The position numbers and the translations under genes were made by a program. The notes below the pieces were generated by a model. The model did not search any database. It saw only the letters and a list, made by a program, of their open reading frames with translations, and was not told the origin of the DNA. Positions 18,823 through 29,484 of a stretch of DNA of 64,000 nucleotides are shown in pieces. Position 1 is the stretch's first letter. Every line of letters begins with the position of its first letter. The DNA comes from Tritrichomonas musculus (lineage: Eukaryota; Parabasalia; Tritrichomonadida; Tritrichomonadidae), in NCBI GenBank assembly GCA_039105265.1, contig JAPFFF010000043.1, positions 930,001-994,000 on the forward strand, given 5' to 3'.

Positions 18823-20204
18823 TTAATGGCTTTTTGATGTCAATAAAGTTCCATATATTTCAAATGAATCAATTATAAAATAACAATTATATGAGTTTAA
18901 GTCTTGTGTTAATGTTATCTTAATATATTGAAATTCTTTTGAACAATTTTGATTTATCACAAATGAATGAATTTTATCAAATCCTTTTAATTGTTCACAA
19001 TCATTCACTCGAGACAATTCAATCCAATTTTTGTTATCATTTGATCCTTCAATTATCCAACTTCGATGATCATAGCAACTTGTAAATTTTTCTGTTGTTC
19101 TAATTGAATAAACACTTGGTATGACTCGATTTTCATTGAAATTAAAACATAGATAGCTCTTTCTTTGTTGATCAGACGAAAATACTTTTATTCTTGCACT
19201 AAACAAAGCAACATTTTTTGGTTGAATATCGAATTCATTTTTAGCATTCGGGTGAAGAGAAGAACAAGAGAATTTCACTTCTTTTTCAATGTCTCCGTTT
19301 GAAATATTTCCAAGGTACCGAAAAATACCAGAAAACTCATTTTGGTCTTTAAAAGGAAAAACGGTTTTTAATCTTTCATTGAATTTATGATCGCAATTCA
19401 ATTCAATTTGAGAATTAATCGTTTCCTTAAAGAGCCGAGCTGATAGATTAGACCAAGTTGCTTTTGACATGAGATCAATGTTATAAACAGAAACAAATTC
19501 ATTCATTTTTGAAGGTGATGCATTCAAAAAGTTGATAAAATCATACAAAATTGAATACAAATTCGAATCGTTGAAATTTAATTTATTAACAAAAGATAGA
19601 AGCTGATCTTCAGATTCAAGTTGTAATTGTGCGTTGCTGACAGACTTTTTTCCGCTTCCAAACTGTTTTCATGCAATAATCAGAAACGTGTATAAAATAT
19701 GATTCAGTGTAAAACTTTCCAAGTCGTCAAATCTTTTAATTCTTTTTGCAATTATTTGATCTGCTGAAATATCTTGATATGTAGGTGGTTCTTGATTAGG
19801 CGGATTTAAAATCATTGGTTTGAAATCATTTAAATTTAAGGTTTTTAAATTTTCTCCTTTAAATTCAATTGTTGAATCATCCCAATGTATCACTGAAACA
19901 ATTTTGGCTCTAAATGGCTCATAAATGCATATTTCTGCACCTGTTCGGCAATGAGTCATTTGGACTGAATCATATCCAATTGTTTTAATTAATCTTATAT
20001 TATAATGAGGTCTGGCTATTTCTTCTGTTAATAAACGGCCAACATCAAGGGTAATAGCATTTATTGAGTCACATTTATCAATTCTTGCTTTTTTCACTGC
20101 TTCTTCTGGTTTTTCTGAAAAATATATTCCGCTTCCAAACGAAATCCTTCTATTTCGATTTTTTGAGCATTTTCATAAGAAGTGGCATGATAGTAGTATT
20201 CCAT
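18823..20204 (-). pseudogene. Broken gene: Gig2-like ADP-ribosyltransferase segment joined to BACK and F5/8C domains
   Basis: Reading leftward from an ATG at 20204, the first part encodes EYYYHATSYENAQKIEIEGF, then GIYFSEKPEEAVKKAR, then GYDSVQMTHCRTGAEICIYE and PFRAKIVSV. This order matches the fold of Gig2/PARP-related ADP-ribosyltransferases of eukaryotes (YHxTS, then G-x-Y-[FL]-S, then E-x-C-I-[WY]-x-P). The second part encodes a BACK-like LESEDQLLSFVNKL and an F5/8C domain (RSWIIEGSNDNKNWIELS, then FEIYGTLL) related to the intact gene at 17046-18365, but with no BTB part. About two breaks interrupt it, so it is called a pseudogene. A 14-bp repeat marks the join of the two parts. Confidence 0.65.
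19650..20140. repeat. 14-bp direct repeat bounding the transferase-like segment
   Basis: TTCCGCTTCCAAAC occurs at 19650-19663 and 20127-20140, exactly 477 bp apart (a multiple of three), and encodes FGSG in the same phase at both places. The segment between holds most of the Gig2-like sequence. This is the pattern expected if recombination at a short homology, or duplication, joined two genes. Confidence 0.6.
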
Positions 20205-21337
20205 TTTGTATATTAATCAACAAAAACATGATTAAAATATCCTGAAACAAAAAGTGAAAATAAAGAAAAAATAAATATTTCAAAAAGTGAAAATAAATTT
20301 TTTTCGTCTCAAAAGGCAGATATATCATATAAGCAATAATTAATTAGTCAGGAGCATGATATGAAATATATAAAAGAATATTAATGATGCTTTTATGAGA
20401 AAACTCTGTTTTAGTCGTTATAGATCTTACAACAAAACAGTTTTTTTGGTTTAATAGTTGGTATCATTATTATATAATCTAGTAGCTTAGCGCATAAGAT
20501 AAATCAAATGTTTAAAATAAATTTAAAAAAGATGATATGTTGATTATGAAAAAACAATTCATATAAAAAAAAAAAAAATAGGTTAAAGAATGATTATTCA
20601 AATATATTTTTTTAAAGACAAAGCTGATGACATTACTAACGGGAAGAATAATGGTGGTGTATATGACTGCCTCTGAACAAAAAACTTCAAAAAGAGTGAT
20701 GAATCACTTTATAATGTTTCAAAACGGATAATAAATGAAAAAAAGTGAAAAAAAATGATTAGTGATAGTTTTGAAAAAGAAAATGCTCCATGATGAGTGA
20801 TGATAGCGAATTTCCGACTGTAAATGTTGATAAAGATGACTTCACCATCGGTACAGATGGAAGTTGTATGATAAAAGCGGATGGAAAGCGATACTGGTTG
20901 ATATTTGCAGCTTTTTATATCATAATCGAAGTATATGAGCTGTTTCCCGCTGCAACAACTTTTTGTAATGATCTTTTTTTTTTATCTTACATGACAAGGA
21001 AAAAATTGTTTCAATTTCCATCAGTAATTGGTAGTCAACGTTTTTTTGGAATTTTATATATATCATCTTAATAAAATGAATACTTTGAATATATTCAATA
21101 TAAAATATCAACAAATCATTTGGCTCAGATGATTTTATGAATGACCTCTATTTGATTTCAACCAAAGCAAGTTAACATTTTAAAAGTATAGAAGAATGAA
21201 GCAAAAATAAAGAGCATTCATCAATTTTTTGAAAAATTGATAAAGTTAAAAAAAGTATCCAAAAATATCCAATTTGGATACTTTTCGGACATTTTTCGAA
21301 ACTTTTTGAGAAAAAAAATTTCGGACACAAAAGACTA
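20205..21337. other. Spacer with a doubtful 93-codon frame
   Basis: An open frame at 20790-21071 (+) encodes an acidic start (SDDSEFPTVNVDKDDFTIG) and then hydrophobic codons. It is preceded by in-frame relics such as KADDITNGKNNGGVYDC (about 20620), so it looks like the end of a decayed gene rather than a complete small protein. Further right, AAGTATCCAAA at about 21257 and TTTGGATACTT at about 21283 form a hairpin; a related block lies near 50.6 kb. Confidence 0.35.
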
Positions 21338-22942
21338 AACTTAATTTTTTAATGTTCGTTCTTTTCAATTTTGATAAGATAACCGCTTTTTTATTTTATT
21401 TTTTTATCAAATTTATATCCGAAATTTTTTTTGAATAAATTTTCATAATTTTTTTAAATGTGTTTTATCAAAATAGTTTGATATCGCTTTCTTAAAATTT
21501 TGATAGAAATAGAAAATAATTGAAACAAATTCATTCAATTTTTTTTTCCATGAAAAAACCCGAAATTTATTGAAATTTTTGAATGCTATTTTTGATATGA
21601 GAAGAGCTTTAACAGAGCAAGAAAAAATACGAATAATCGAATTGGTTCATGAATATGGTCATCAATGGAAACTTATTGGTTCAATTATCGATCGTCCTTT
21701 TTCAACATGCAAATCTTTCTATGATTCCTATTGCAAAAATGGAACACTTTTTCCACGATTAGGACGCCCTCCTGAAATTACTAGGGATATTGAAAACGGA
21801 GTTATAGGATCAATCCAATCCGATGGTTTACAAAAACTTTCAAATATTTCAAAAGATTTTGACATTTCTGAAAGTACAGCTCGCAAAATTTTGATTCAAA
21901 ATAACATCAATTATTATGAAAAAACTCCAATAACTGGATTAAAACCTGATCAAAAAATAAACCGTATCAATTTTTGCAGTTATTTTATGCAATTCAACTA
22001 TAAAAATTTACCCAAAATCATTTTTACAGATGAATCATTCGTTCAAAATTATACAAATAGAGATGGTATATGGCGAATCCGAGGGTTCCATCCTCCCGAA
22101 TCATACTACGAAAGAGAATTGCACCCCACATCGGTTATGATTTGGGGAGGAATTGGACCCCTCGGATATCGAACAAAGCTACTCAATTTTTCTCAGAAAG
22201 TAAATGCGGAATATTATTGCAGATCATTATTTTCAAACGGTGTTTTTACTGATTTAAACTTTCATTTTGGAAGAAATTGGGTCTGGCAGGAGGACAATGC
22301 TCCTCCTCACCGGGCCAAATATACAAAGAATTTCCTTTCAAATATTGTTCCTGCAAAAATAACTTGGCCAGCCGTATCGCCCGATCTTTCATGCATAGAG
22401 CATGTATGGAATTACTTAAAAAATGACATTCCTTCAATTAAATATTTTTCCAAAGATGCACTTTTTCATGCATTAGAAATTTCTTGGAATTCAATTCCAA
22501 ATCAATTGATCCACAATTACTATTCAAGCTTTTTAGCAAGAGTTATTGAATGCTACAGAATAAATGGCGATAGCTTAAATGGACATTGGTCTGAAGTGAA
22601 AGAGATCCACGATCAATATCGCACTCAATTGTACTCAATTAGAAATTCAGTTAATGGATTGTATTCAATTATTGAATTATGACGATCATATTTTCTTTAT
22701 TATCGAACTTTTTGATAACATTTTTCAGAGATATGGGTAAATTTTTAATTTTCAGCTTCATAAATTTTTTTTTTTATTTTTATCTAACTTTTATTTTTTT
22801 TAATTTATTTTTCTTTTCTTTATACTTATAGTATAAAACTGAAAAGTGAGAAATTAATTTTTTATAAAGCATTTGGGCCATTTTTTAACAAGATAAATAT
22901 ATGAAATAATTGAGAGGGAGATGAACATTAAAAATCTTAGTT
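21338..22942 (+). mobile_element. Tc1/mariner-like transposon, apparently complete
   Basis: The left end TA-AACTTAATTTTTTAATGTT and the right end read inward TA-AACTAAGATTTTTAATGTT match over about 22 bp with four differences. Each is bordered by TA (21336-21337 and 22943-22944), the standard target duplication for this superfamily. The 1605-bp interior holds one uninterrupted transposase gene, so the element may be young or still mobile. Confidence 0.7.
21570..22682 (+). CDS. Tc1-type DD34E transposase
   Basis: 370 residues; a second ATG at codon 10 (MRRALTEQEK) is an equally good start. Residues 11-115 form the paired helix-turn-helix DNA-binding region, with the linker GRPPEITRD typical of Tc1 proteins. 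The RNase H-like catalytic domain shows D154 in FTDES, D242 in QEDNAPPHRA and E277 in SPDLSCIEHVWNYLK. Thirty-four residues lie between the second Asp and the Glu, the DD34E spacing of the Tc1 family. The MIWGGIG block is also conserved. The frame is uninterrupted and flanked by matching terminal repeats, so activity is plausible. Confidence 0.92.
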   Translation: MKFLNAIFDMRRALTEQEKIRIIELVHEYGHQWKLIGSIIDRPFSTCKSFYDSYCKNGTLFPRLGRPPEITRDIENGVIGSIQSDGLQKLSNISKDFDISESTARKILIQNNINYYEKTPITGLKPDQKINRINFCSYFMQFNYKNLPKIIFTDESFVQNYTNRDGIWRIRGFHPPESYYERELHPTSVMIWGGIGPLGYRTKLLNFSQKVNAEYYCRSLFSNGVFTDLNFHFGRNWVWQEDNAPPHRAKYTKNFLSNIVPAKITWPAVSPDLSCIEHVWNYLKNDIPSIKYFSKDALFHALEISWNSIPNQLIHNYYSSFLARVIECYRINGDSLNGHWSEVKEIHDQYRTQLYSIRNSVNGLYSIIEL

Positions 22943-23056
22943 TAGGCATTTATCAATTTTATTATTTTTTGAAATAAAAATTGATAGTGTTATTAAAAAT
23001 TGAATTGATCCTTGAACAATCATTTTTAATGAAAAAGTTATATATATATATATCAA

Positions 23057-23886
23057 ATGTGTTTGATTTTTGCATTGCTTGTTTTTCATACTACGTCTGA
23101 TATAAAGATATTAAAATTCAACAAAACAGAATACGAATCATATATCAATTTTTTCCCTAAAAACTATTTTTTAATTACATTAGAAGTCAGAAATTCAAGT
23201 GAATATCAGTTTTATTTTAATCAATTTAGTGATATTTGTAAATATATATCGTCGTATAATGCTGAAAATATAAATATTACATTTTCTATTTTATACAATC
23301 CAGAACAAAAGCAGAAAACCAAAAAGAATACATTTATCTATGTATACATTCTAGAAATGACCGAAATTGAAATAAAATATGATTCACAAAGGTTTTCTGT
23401 ATATAATTCTAAAAAAATATTATCATCTTGTTTAACTTTAGCAAAAAAAAATGCATAAATTGGAAAAAAATTAAAAAAAAGCAGGAATTAAATCGAACTA
23501 AAAATGAACTTCATGAAATTGCATTAAAATAAAAAAACATTCCTTTAAATGATCCAAGTTGGAAGATCTTAATCAAAGATTACACAAATTTGATAGATAA
23601 TTTGATTAAATATATTCCTAAAGGAAAGCAAAATAAAAAGCGTTTAAAGCTTTTGCTCCAGATTTATCCAAATGGAAATTCAGAAACCAAGAAATTGCAT
23701 AAAATAATAAAAGAAAGCAAAGAAAAAATGAATCAAAGAGAAAAAGAATTGTCATCACAAAAAAATGATGAGAAACAGAGAAAAAAGATAATTATTTTTA
23801 AAATAAAAGTTAATATGGTTAACTTCAAATGTAAAATTTTGTGTATGTATATTTCAATAAATTTTAGTTTACATGATAAATTCTGA
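23057..23886 (+). pseudogene. Broken gene for a secreted or lumenal protein
   Basis: The first frame (23057-23458) starts with a hydrophobic leader (MCLIFALLVFHTT) and continues with FPKNYFLITLEVRNSSEYQF and FNQFSDICKYISSYNAENIN, which recalls a thioredoxin-like fold without a CxxC. A second frame from about 23461 to 23883 carries a Lys/Glu-rich tail (DPSWKILIKDYTNLIDNLI, then a helix ending near EKQRKK) and contains one stop at about 23530. The two frames are out of phase, so at least two changes disrupt what was probably one gene. No precise family can be named. Confidence 0.4.
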
Positions 23887-24700
23887 ATAATTTACAATAT
23901 TGTTATTTTTCTCGTATATTTGATTATACTGAAATCAAAGATTTATTAGTCATATTCATTTTATAATAAACTTAATAAAAATAACAAATATAAAATAATG
24001 ATCTAATTTTTTGTGTTTGCACAGATAAAAATGAATTTATTTAGAAATTTTCAATGGTTTTTTATGAAGATTATGATTTTTTTTTAAATACTACGATACG
24101 TTTATCATCTCACAAGCTATTCAAATTAAAAATAATAAAGATACTTATATATCTTTATATATTTAATATTTATCTATATTTTAAATTAAAAATAAATATT
24201 ATTATGATAATATAAACAATCATATAAGGTAATTTATAATAAAATAAATTTTTTAATATAATTTATTAATTATTTTTCTTCATTTTTTATCAATAAATAG
24301 ATCTCAGAGTATATTTTCAATTTATCTTTATTACATTCATATTTACTTATTTATATGTATTATATTAAATTAAATATCTATTTATTAGTTATAAAAATTC
24401 ATTAATAACATGTCTATATTCAATAAAAATGAGATATTCCCAAATTTTTTTTTTAAAAAATAAAAAAAGTTATCTCAAAATAAAAACGTATATTTAACGT
24501 ACACATTGAAATAATAGATATTGTATCTTTAAAATTTTTGGTTATTTATTAATTTTTATTCTATATATGCATATAAAAAAGCACAATAAACTATGTGTAA
24601 AATTTGATTTTAATAATTCAGAAAAAAAAATGTATTTTTTAAAAAAGTACTCGCCAATCAAAATTGAATGGTTCATATCATAATTATTCAACATTCTAAA
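23887..24700. other. AT-rich spacer
   Basis: About 0.8 kb of near-pure A/T with no coding frame. The last 35 bp may contain the start region of the Sel1 gene: an ATG at 24668 is in frame, but the codons up to 24701 are unlike the rest of the protein. Confidence 0.45.
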
Positions 24701-26356
24701 ATGAGCCAAATCGACACAGCTCCACAACCTCTTGAAAATCCATCAGATCATAATTCATCAACAAACCAAAAAGATGAAGATAAAAAAGAAATCGAAGAAA
24801 CAATGCGCCGCGATCAAGAAGAAAACAAAAATTTACCTGATAAAGTTATAATTGACGGTAAAGAATTTACAGACATTCGAGTTAGAGATATTCCGATTGA
24901 AGAAGAAGAAGATCAAACGAATGAGATTGAAGAACAAATGCAACGTGACCAAGAAGAGAACAAAAACTTGCCAGATAAAGCTGTCATTGATGGCGTTGAG
25001 TTCACAAATATCAAAGTTCGAGATGTTCCAATTGGTTCAGACAAAGAGGAAGATGATCGAATGAAAGAGATTGAAGAATCAATGCGTCGAGATCAAGAAG
25101 AGAATAAAAACTTGCCAGATAAAGTAGTAATTGATGGTGTAGAGTTTACAAATATCAGAGTTCGTAATATTACACTTGAACAGCCAAACGAATGCGAAGA
25201 TTTGCCATTAGCCAGGAAAGAGATTGATACTTTTCTTAGTCAAGAAAAAAAGAAACCAAACCTCAAAGATGCTTCAGTTGCTAGGAGAGAGATTGACGTT
25301 TTCCTTGGTTTTGAAGAAAGTAAACCAAGCTCCGAGGATACCTCACTCGCTAGGAGAGAGATTGACACTTTTCTTGGTCATGCATATAATCAAAATGTAG
25401 ATACTACATCAGTTGCAAGAAGAGAAATTGACACTTACTATCTATCAAAGGTTGACGAAGAAGAGCAAAAAGCTGAAGAACAAGTAGAAAAAACTACCCC
25501 ACAATCAGTAGAAGATAATGAGTCAGGATCAGAAGAGCCAATACCAGATTCACCACAAGAGACTGAGTCAGAAAAAGCTAAAGAGCCAGAAGCACAAGAA
25601 GGAACTAACTCAGAAAGAAACAAAGAGCCAGAAGCACAAGAAGGAACTAACTCAGAAAGAATCAAAGAACCAGAAGCACAAGAAGGAACTAACTCGGAAA
25701 GAATCAAAGAGCCAGAAGAAGCTAAAATGTCTTCAGGAGCCAGAAAATCTAATTCAGATAAAGCCAGAGAAGCCAATATGTCTTCATCGCAAGAAGCTAG
25801 TTTAAGAAGAAGTAACTTACCTCCTCTTAATAAAAGCGCAAAGGCAAGTACGCCTAGTTTACAAAGAAAACAACCTGCTGATCCAAAGAGAACAGCAACA
25901 TGTTCTCCTAGAGCAATGCGAAATAAGCTTAGATCAATGCAAAAGAAGATTGATGAAGGCGATGTTGTTGCAATGTATTCATTAGGATGTTGTTACGCAC
26001 TTGGAGACGGAGTTCCTCAAGATCGAGAGAAGGCTCTTTATTATTACTCGCTTGCTGCTGAAAATGGAAATAAAAACGCGCAATATGCTGCTGCTGCTTG
26101 TTATTCATACGGAAAAGGTACAGAAGTTGATAAAAATAAGGCATTTCAGTTGTATCTTCAGGCAGCTGAGCAAGGTCATCCAAAGGCTCAGTTCGCTGTG
26201 GGACACTTTTATGAATATGGACAAGGAGGCGCTGAAAAAGATCACGATATTGCTAAAGAATGGTACCGAAAGGCAGCTGAACAAGGTCATCCTGCTGCTA
26301 TGAAATTCTTAGAAGAATGTCCATCTGAAGAGCAAAATTTAGAATCAGAAGAATAG
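24701..26356 (+). CDS. Repeat-built acidic protein with C-terminal Sel1-like repeats
   Basis: About 551 residues from ATG 24701 (MSQIDTAPQP), chosen over the in-frame ATG at 24668. Four zones follow. Zone 1: three 46-47-residue units with the core RRDQEENKNLPDKVVIDG then VEFTNIRVRD. Zone 2: four short units around ARREIDTFL. Zone 3: three nearly identical 14-residue units NSERIKEPEAQEGT in a Glu/Ser-rich region. Zone 4 (about the last 120 residues): three Sel1-like repeats, for example AMYSLGCCYALGDGVPQDR and AQFAVGHFYEYGQGG. Sel1 repeats are alpha-solenoids that act as protein-interaction scaffolds, for example in ER degradation complexes. The N-terminal units match no family I know. No signal or membrane span; probably a cytosolic scaffold. 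Confidence 0.85.
   Translation: MSQIDTAPQPLENPSDHNSSTNQKDEDKKEIEETMRRDQEENKNLPDKVIIDGKEFTDIRVRDIPIEEEEDQTNEIEEQMQRDQEENKNLPDKAVIDGVEFTNIKVRDVPIGSDKEEDDRMKEIEESMRRDQEENKNLPDKVVIDGVEFTNIRVRNITLEQPNECEDLPLARKEIDTFLSQEKKKPNLKDASVARREIDVFLGFEESKPSSEDTSLARREIDTFLGHAYNQNVDTTSVARREIDTYYLSKVDEEEQKAEEQVEKTTPQSVEDNESGSEEPIPDSPQETESEKAKEPEAQEGTNSERNKEPEAQEGTNSERIKEPEAQEGTNSERIKEPEEAKMSSGARKSNSDKAREANMSSSQEASLRRSNLPPLNKSAKASTPSLQRKQPADPKRTATCSPRAMRNKLRSMQKKIDEGDVVAMYSLGCCYALGDGVPQDREKALYYYSLAAENGNKNAQYAAAACYSYGKGTEVDKNKAFQLYLQAAEQGHPKAQFAVGHFYEYGQGGAEKDHDIAKEWYRKAAEQGHPAAMKFLEECPSEEQNLESEE
25580..25715 (+). repeat. 42-bp coding minisatellite, about three copies
   Basis: Nearly identical 42-bp units encode NSERxKEPEAQEGT three times within the Sel1 protein gene. 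The very low divergence between units implies recent slippage or unequal exchange, so length polymorphism between strains is likely. Confidence 0.85.
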
Positions 26357-28515
26357 AAAATTTGAGAGAAAATAAAATGGATCTTGAAATTTGAATGATA
26401 ATTGAATAGTTTATTTTTTGGAGGAAAAAAAATAATAAAAAAATAAAAATATTATAAAAAATATTGGTATGTTTGTTATTATTTTGATTAAAATAAAAAA
26501 TATATGTTTGATTGATTCAGAGGTGCATTTCTGAGAAAAAAAAATATGTAAACTATTGAAAATATTTTATCTATTCTTAAACTATTGAAATAGATAAATT
26601 GACTATTAAATCTCTAATTTTTGCGTTTAAAATGATAAAAATGTTATATTTTTATTTGCTATGTTATTAAAAATTTTATATCACTTTTCAAAAATATTCT
26701 TCGTTTGCAAAGAAAAAAAAAATTTTAGCAAATGAACAGAGGAGTCAACTTATTTTTAACACAAAAACTCATAGTATAATTGGTTTGGATTTTTCATAAG
26801 TACAAATAATATTTAATATAATATATAATAGTTTTTCTATCTAAAATATCTCTATAATTTATTTATATTATTGAGATAAAAATGTTTTATTCCATATTAG
26901 TCTAATTTGAATGCATATTCAAATATTATTTTCTCTCAATTTTTTCTTTTCAAATTTTAGTATATTAGATTTACAAATTTTTCTTGATGGGATATTAATA
27001 TTTTTTAAATATTCTTGCATATTTAATCATATATAAAGATATAAAAAATAATTACTCATACGGTATTTTAAATTAATTTATATATTTGCTTGGGAGAATG
27101 CATAAAACTAATGATCGAGTGTAACTTATTATGACTCTAATAAAATATTGGTAGTTGGGATTTGATTTAGTCGAATAAATAGATTTATTATACGCATATA
27201 TATCTAATATATTGTTTTCGAATGATTTGGTGTGTTGAATTTGTGGCAATGTTTGATTTAATGGCATCAGTAATTATTTCAAAAAACTGGTTATATCTCA
27301 GCCATTTTGTAAAAACATTGAATCTCGCATGGTTTATTCTAATTATATTAGCAGATACTTTCAAATCATCATTTGATCTATCTTGAATTATTTGAAATTT
27401 ATATTCTCCAATTTTCATCGATTGCCCTTAATCAAATCATAAAAGTAATATTTATATATAATTATTTTTATATTATTTATAAATAAAATAAAATTTAGAA
27501 TTTATTAATTACATAACGCAAAAAAAGGCAAACAATGAGAAAAAATAGCACATTCAATTAGTTGACCCTCCTCTAAATGAACTAAAAAAAAAAATATTAA
27601 TTTTTTTAAATTATTATTTATTAAACTTAAAATTTATATATCGAATATTATTATCACTTTTCAATATTAATTAAAAAGATAATGATTTATTTAATTATTC
27701 TCTCAAAATAAAATGGATTAATTCAAATATTAAATAGATTTTTCAATTATATTCAAAATGAAATAAATTTTCTGAACTATAAATTGATCGGAAAAATTTA
27801 TACAAAAACGATCTCCACAGATGAATCATAGGAATTTATTAATATCATTAATTAGAAATATTTTTATTATAGCAAGTATCAAAACTATATAAGAGTGAAT
27901 GAATCAAAAAATCAATTAAAATACATTTTTCTCATAATATATATAATTTTGACAAAATTAAAGTTTATAATAAATATAGTTATATAATATAATTTTATAT
28001 ATTATGCATTTTGTTTTCATGCGTTGCGCATATGTCGAGATAGCTATTTTTCAACGGATGATTTAAATTGGATTTTTGGACATCAATATCTAGCATCTCG
28101 ACTTAAAAGTAGATATATATAAATATTTAAATATTATAAAATAATATTCGATATGTATATAATATATTTATTCTTATATTTCAAAAGATATAAATATTTT
28201 AATAATTCAAAATTTAAGTGAAGTCAGCGTCCACTCCTCTTTTTGTAAATAGATGACAATTTCAAAAATTCATATTCAATATCAAAATATTATAGATTTT
28301 AATGATTTAAAAATAAAAATTTTATTTATAATAAAATAATATTATGATTTAATTTAAAAAAATTCGATAATAAAAAAGATATTAATGATAAATATTTTTT
28401 ATTATTTGTGATTGTTTGCAATTTCTCAGAATTTTATATAATGTTTCTTCTCAATTTTAAAAGGTAAACTTTAAACGGAGAATAAACTACTGAATTTTTC
28501 GTATGTGAATTCAAA
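26357..28515. other. 2.1-kb AT-rich spacer
   Basis: No convincing gene. It holds one copy of a dispersed repeat (about 26534-26690). Two blocks with the words GAGGAGTCAACT (26739) and, reversed, AGTTGACCCTCCTC (27560) may be the ends of an old 0.83-kb element. A minus-strand frame at 27188-27418 (it includes FQIIQDRSNDDLKVSANIIR) looks like a relic. A small stem with GTCGAGAT-type arms lies at about 28035 and 28095. Confidence 0.4.
26534..26690 (+). repeat. Dispersed repeat, copy 1 (uninterrupted)
   Basis: About 110-150 bp starting around ATATGTAAACTATTGAA, with the same word repeated about 35 bp later and ending near TTATTTGCTAT. It is nearly identical, in opposite orientation, to the sequence at about 36132-36252 plus 36782-36805. 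Here the sequence is continuous across the place where copy 2 carries a 529-bp insertion, so it preserves the empty site. Confidence 0.8.
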
Positions 28516-29484
28516 ATGATTGCTTTCCTCTTTGGGCTTATTGCTTCAAAAGTTTCTTTAGGTATTAATGAAGAACGTCAATTTCTTCAATGGATGAGAG
28601 AAAATAATAGGTTTTACACTGGTGACGAATATCATCTACGACTTGGTATTTTCATTTCAAACGCTCGCTATTGCCAAGAATTTAACCGTCGAAAAGGACT
28701 TACATTTCATGTTGGCCTTAATCAATTTTCATGTCACACGCCAGCTGAATATAAAGCTATATTAGGTGTTCGTGGAAACAAAGCTAAATATTTTGGTAAT
28801 AAGTCTAAGGAAGAAAAACAAAAATTTGTTGTTCCAGACTCATGCGATTGGCGTGATAAAGGTGTTGTCAATCCTATCAAAGACCAAGGAAGCTGCGGAT
28901 CATGCTGGGCTTTTTCAACAATTGCTTCATCAGAAAGTGCATACGCTATCACAAGTGGGAAACTACTTCGATTTTCAGAGCAGAATCTTGTCGATTGTGC
29001 CCCATGCTTAGGATGTAATGGAGGCTGGCCAAATGTCGCATGTTTTTATATCATCAATTATCAAAAAGGCCAATTTAACACTGAATCTGATTATCCGTAT
29101 ACAGCAGCCCAAGGAAGTTGCTTATTTGACTCAACTAAGTCTGTTGGCAAAATTACAGAATATATCAGCGTAGAAGAAGACAGCGAAGATGATCTTAAAG
29201 AAAAAATTGCACAATATGGTATTGCGTCAGTTACTATTTCGGCAAATAATGCACCTTTTATGTCTTATACTGGTGGAATTTTAGATAACGATCAATGTTC
29301 AATTTTTACGGATCATGCAGTTGCTGCGGTCGGTTATGGATCAGAAAATGGATCTGACTACTGGATTGTTCGTAATTCATGGGGAATAAGCTGGGGAGAA
29401 GAAGGATATGTTAGAATGATTAGAAATAAGGATAACCAATGTCAAATAGCATCGCAAGCATTTGTTGTTATTGATTCTGAATAA
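28516..29484 (+). CDS. Cathepsin-L-like cysteine protease (papain family C1A)
   Basis: 322 residues: a short signal peptide (1-15), an inhibitor propeptide with an ERFNIN-like helix (about 20-57) and a GLNQFS motif, and a mature enzyme from about residue 107. All catalytic residues are present: Q124 and C130 in KDQGSCGSCWAFS, H267 in TDHAVAAVGYG and N287 in RNSWG. Disulphide cysteines around 161-167 (DCAPCLGCNGGW) are in place. Such clan CA proteases are abundant and secreted in Tritrichomonas and Trichomonas, where they degrade host proteins and help cell killing (family knowledge). TAA is followed by AA, giving a UAAA overlapping the stop, as described for trichomonad poly-A signals. The enzyme looks fully functional. 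Confidence 0.95.
   Translation: MIAFLFGLIASKVSLGINEERQFLQWMRENNRFYTGDEYHLRLGIFISNARYCQEFNRRKGLTFHVGLNQFSCHTPAEYKAILGVRGNKAKYFGNKSKEEKQKFVVPDSCDWRDKGVVNPIKDQGSCGSCWAFSTIASSESAYAITSGKLLRFSEQNLVDCAPCLGCNGGWPNVACFYIINYQKGQFNTESDYPYTAAQGSCLFDSTKSVGKITEYISVEEDSEDDLKEKIAQYGIASVTISANNAPFMSYTGGILDNDQCSIFTDHAVAAVGYGSENGSDYWIVRNSWGISWGEEGYVRMIRNKDNQCQIASQAFVVIDSE

Noticed and set aside
19660-19690. Alternative genetic code (in-frame TGA read as an amino acid)
   Set aside because: Many intact genes here end at TAA, TAG or TGA at the expected family ends, including TGA at the OXR1-like stop; a broken gene explains it better.
25438-25776. Minus-strand Ser-rich frame opposite the minisatellite
   Set aside because: Its repeats mirror the 42-bp coding repeat of the Sel1 protein gene.
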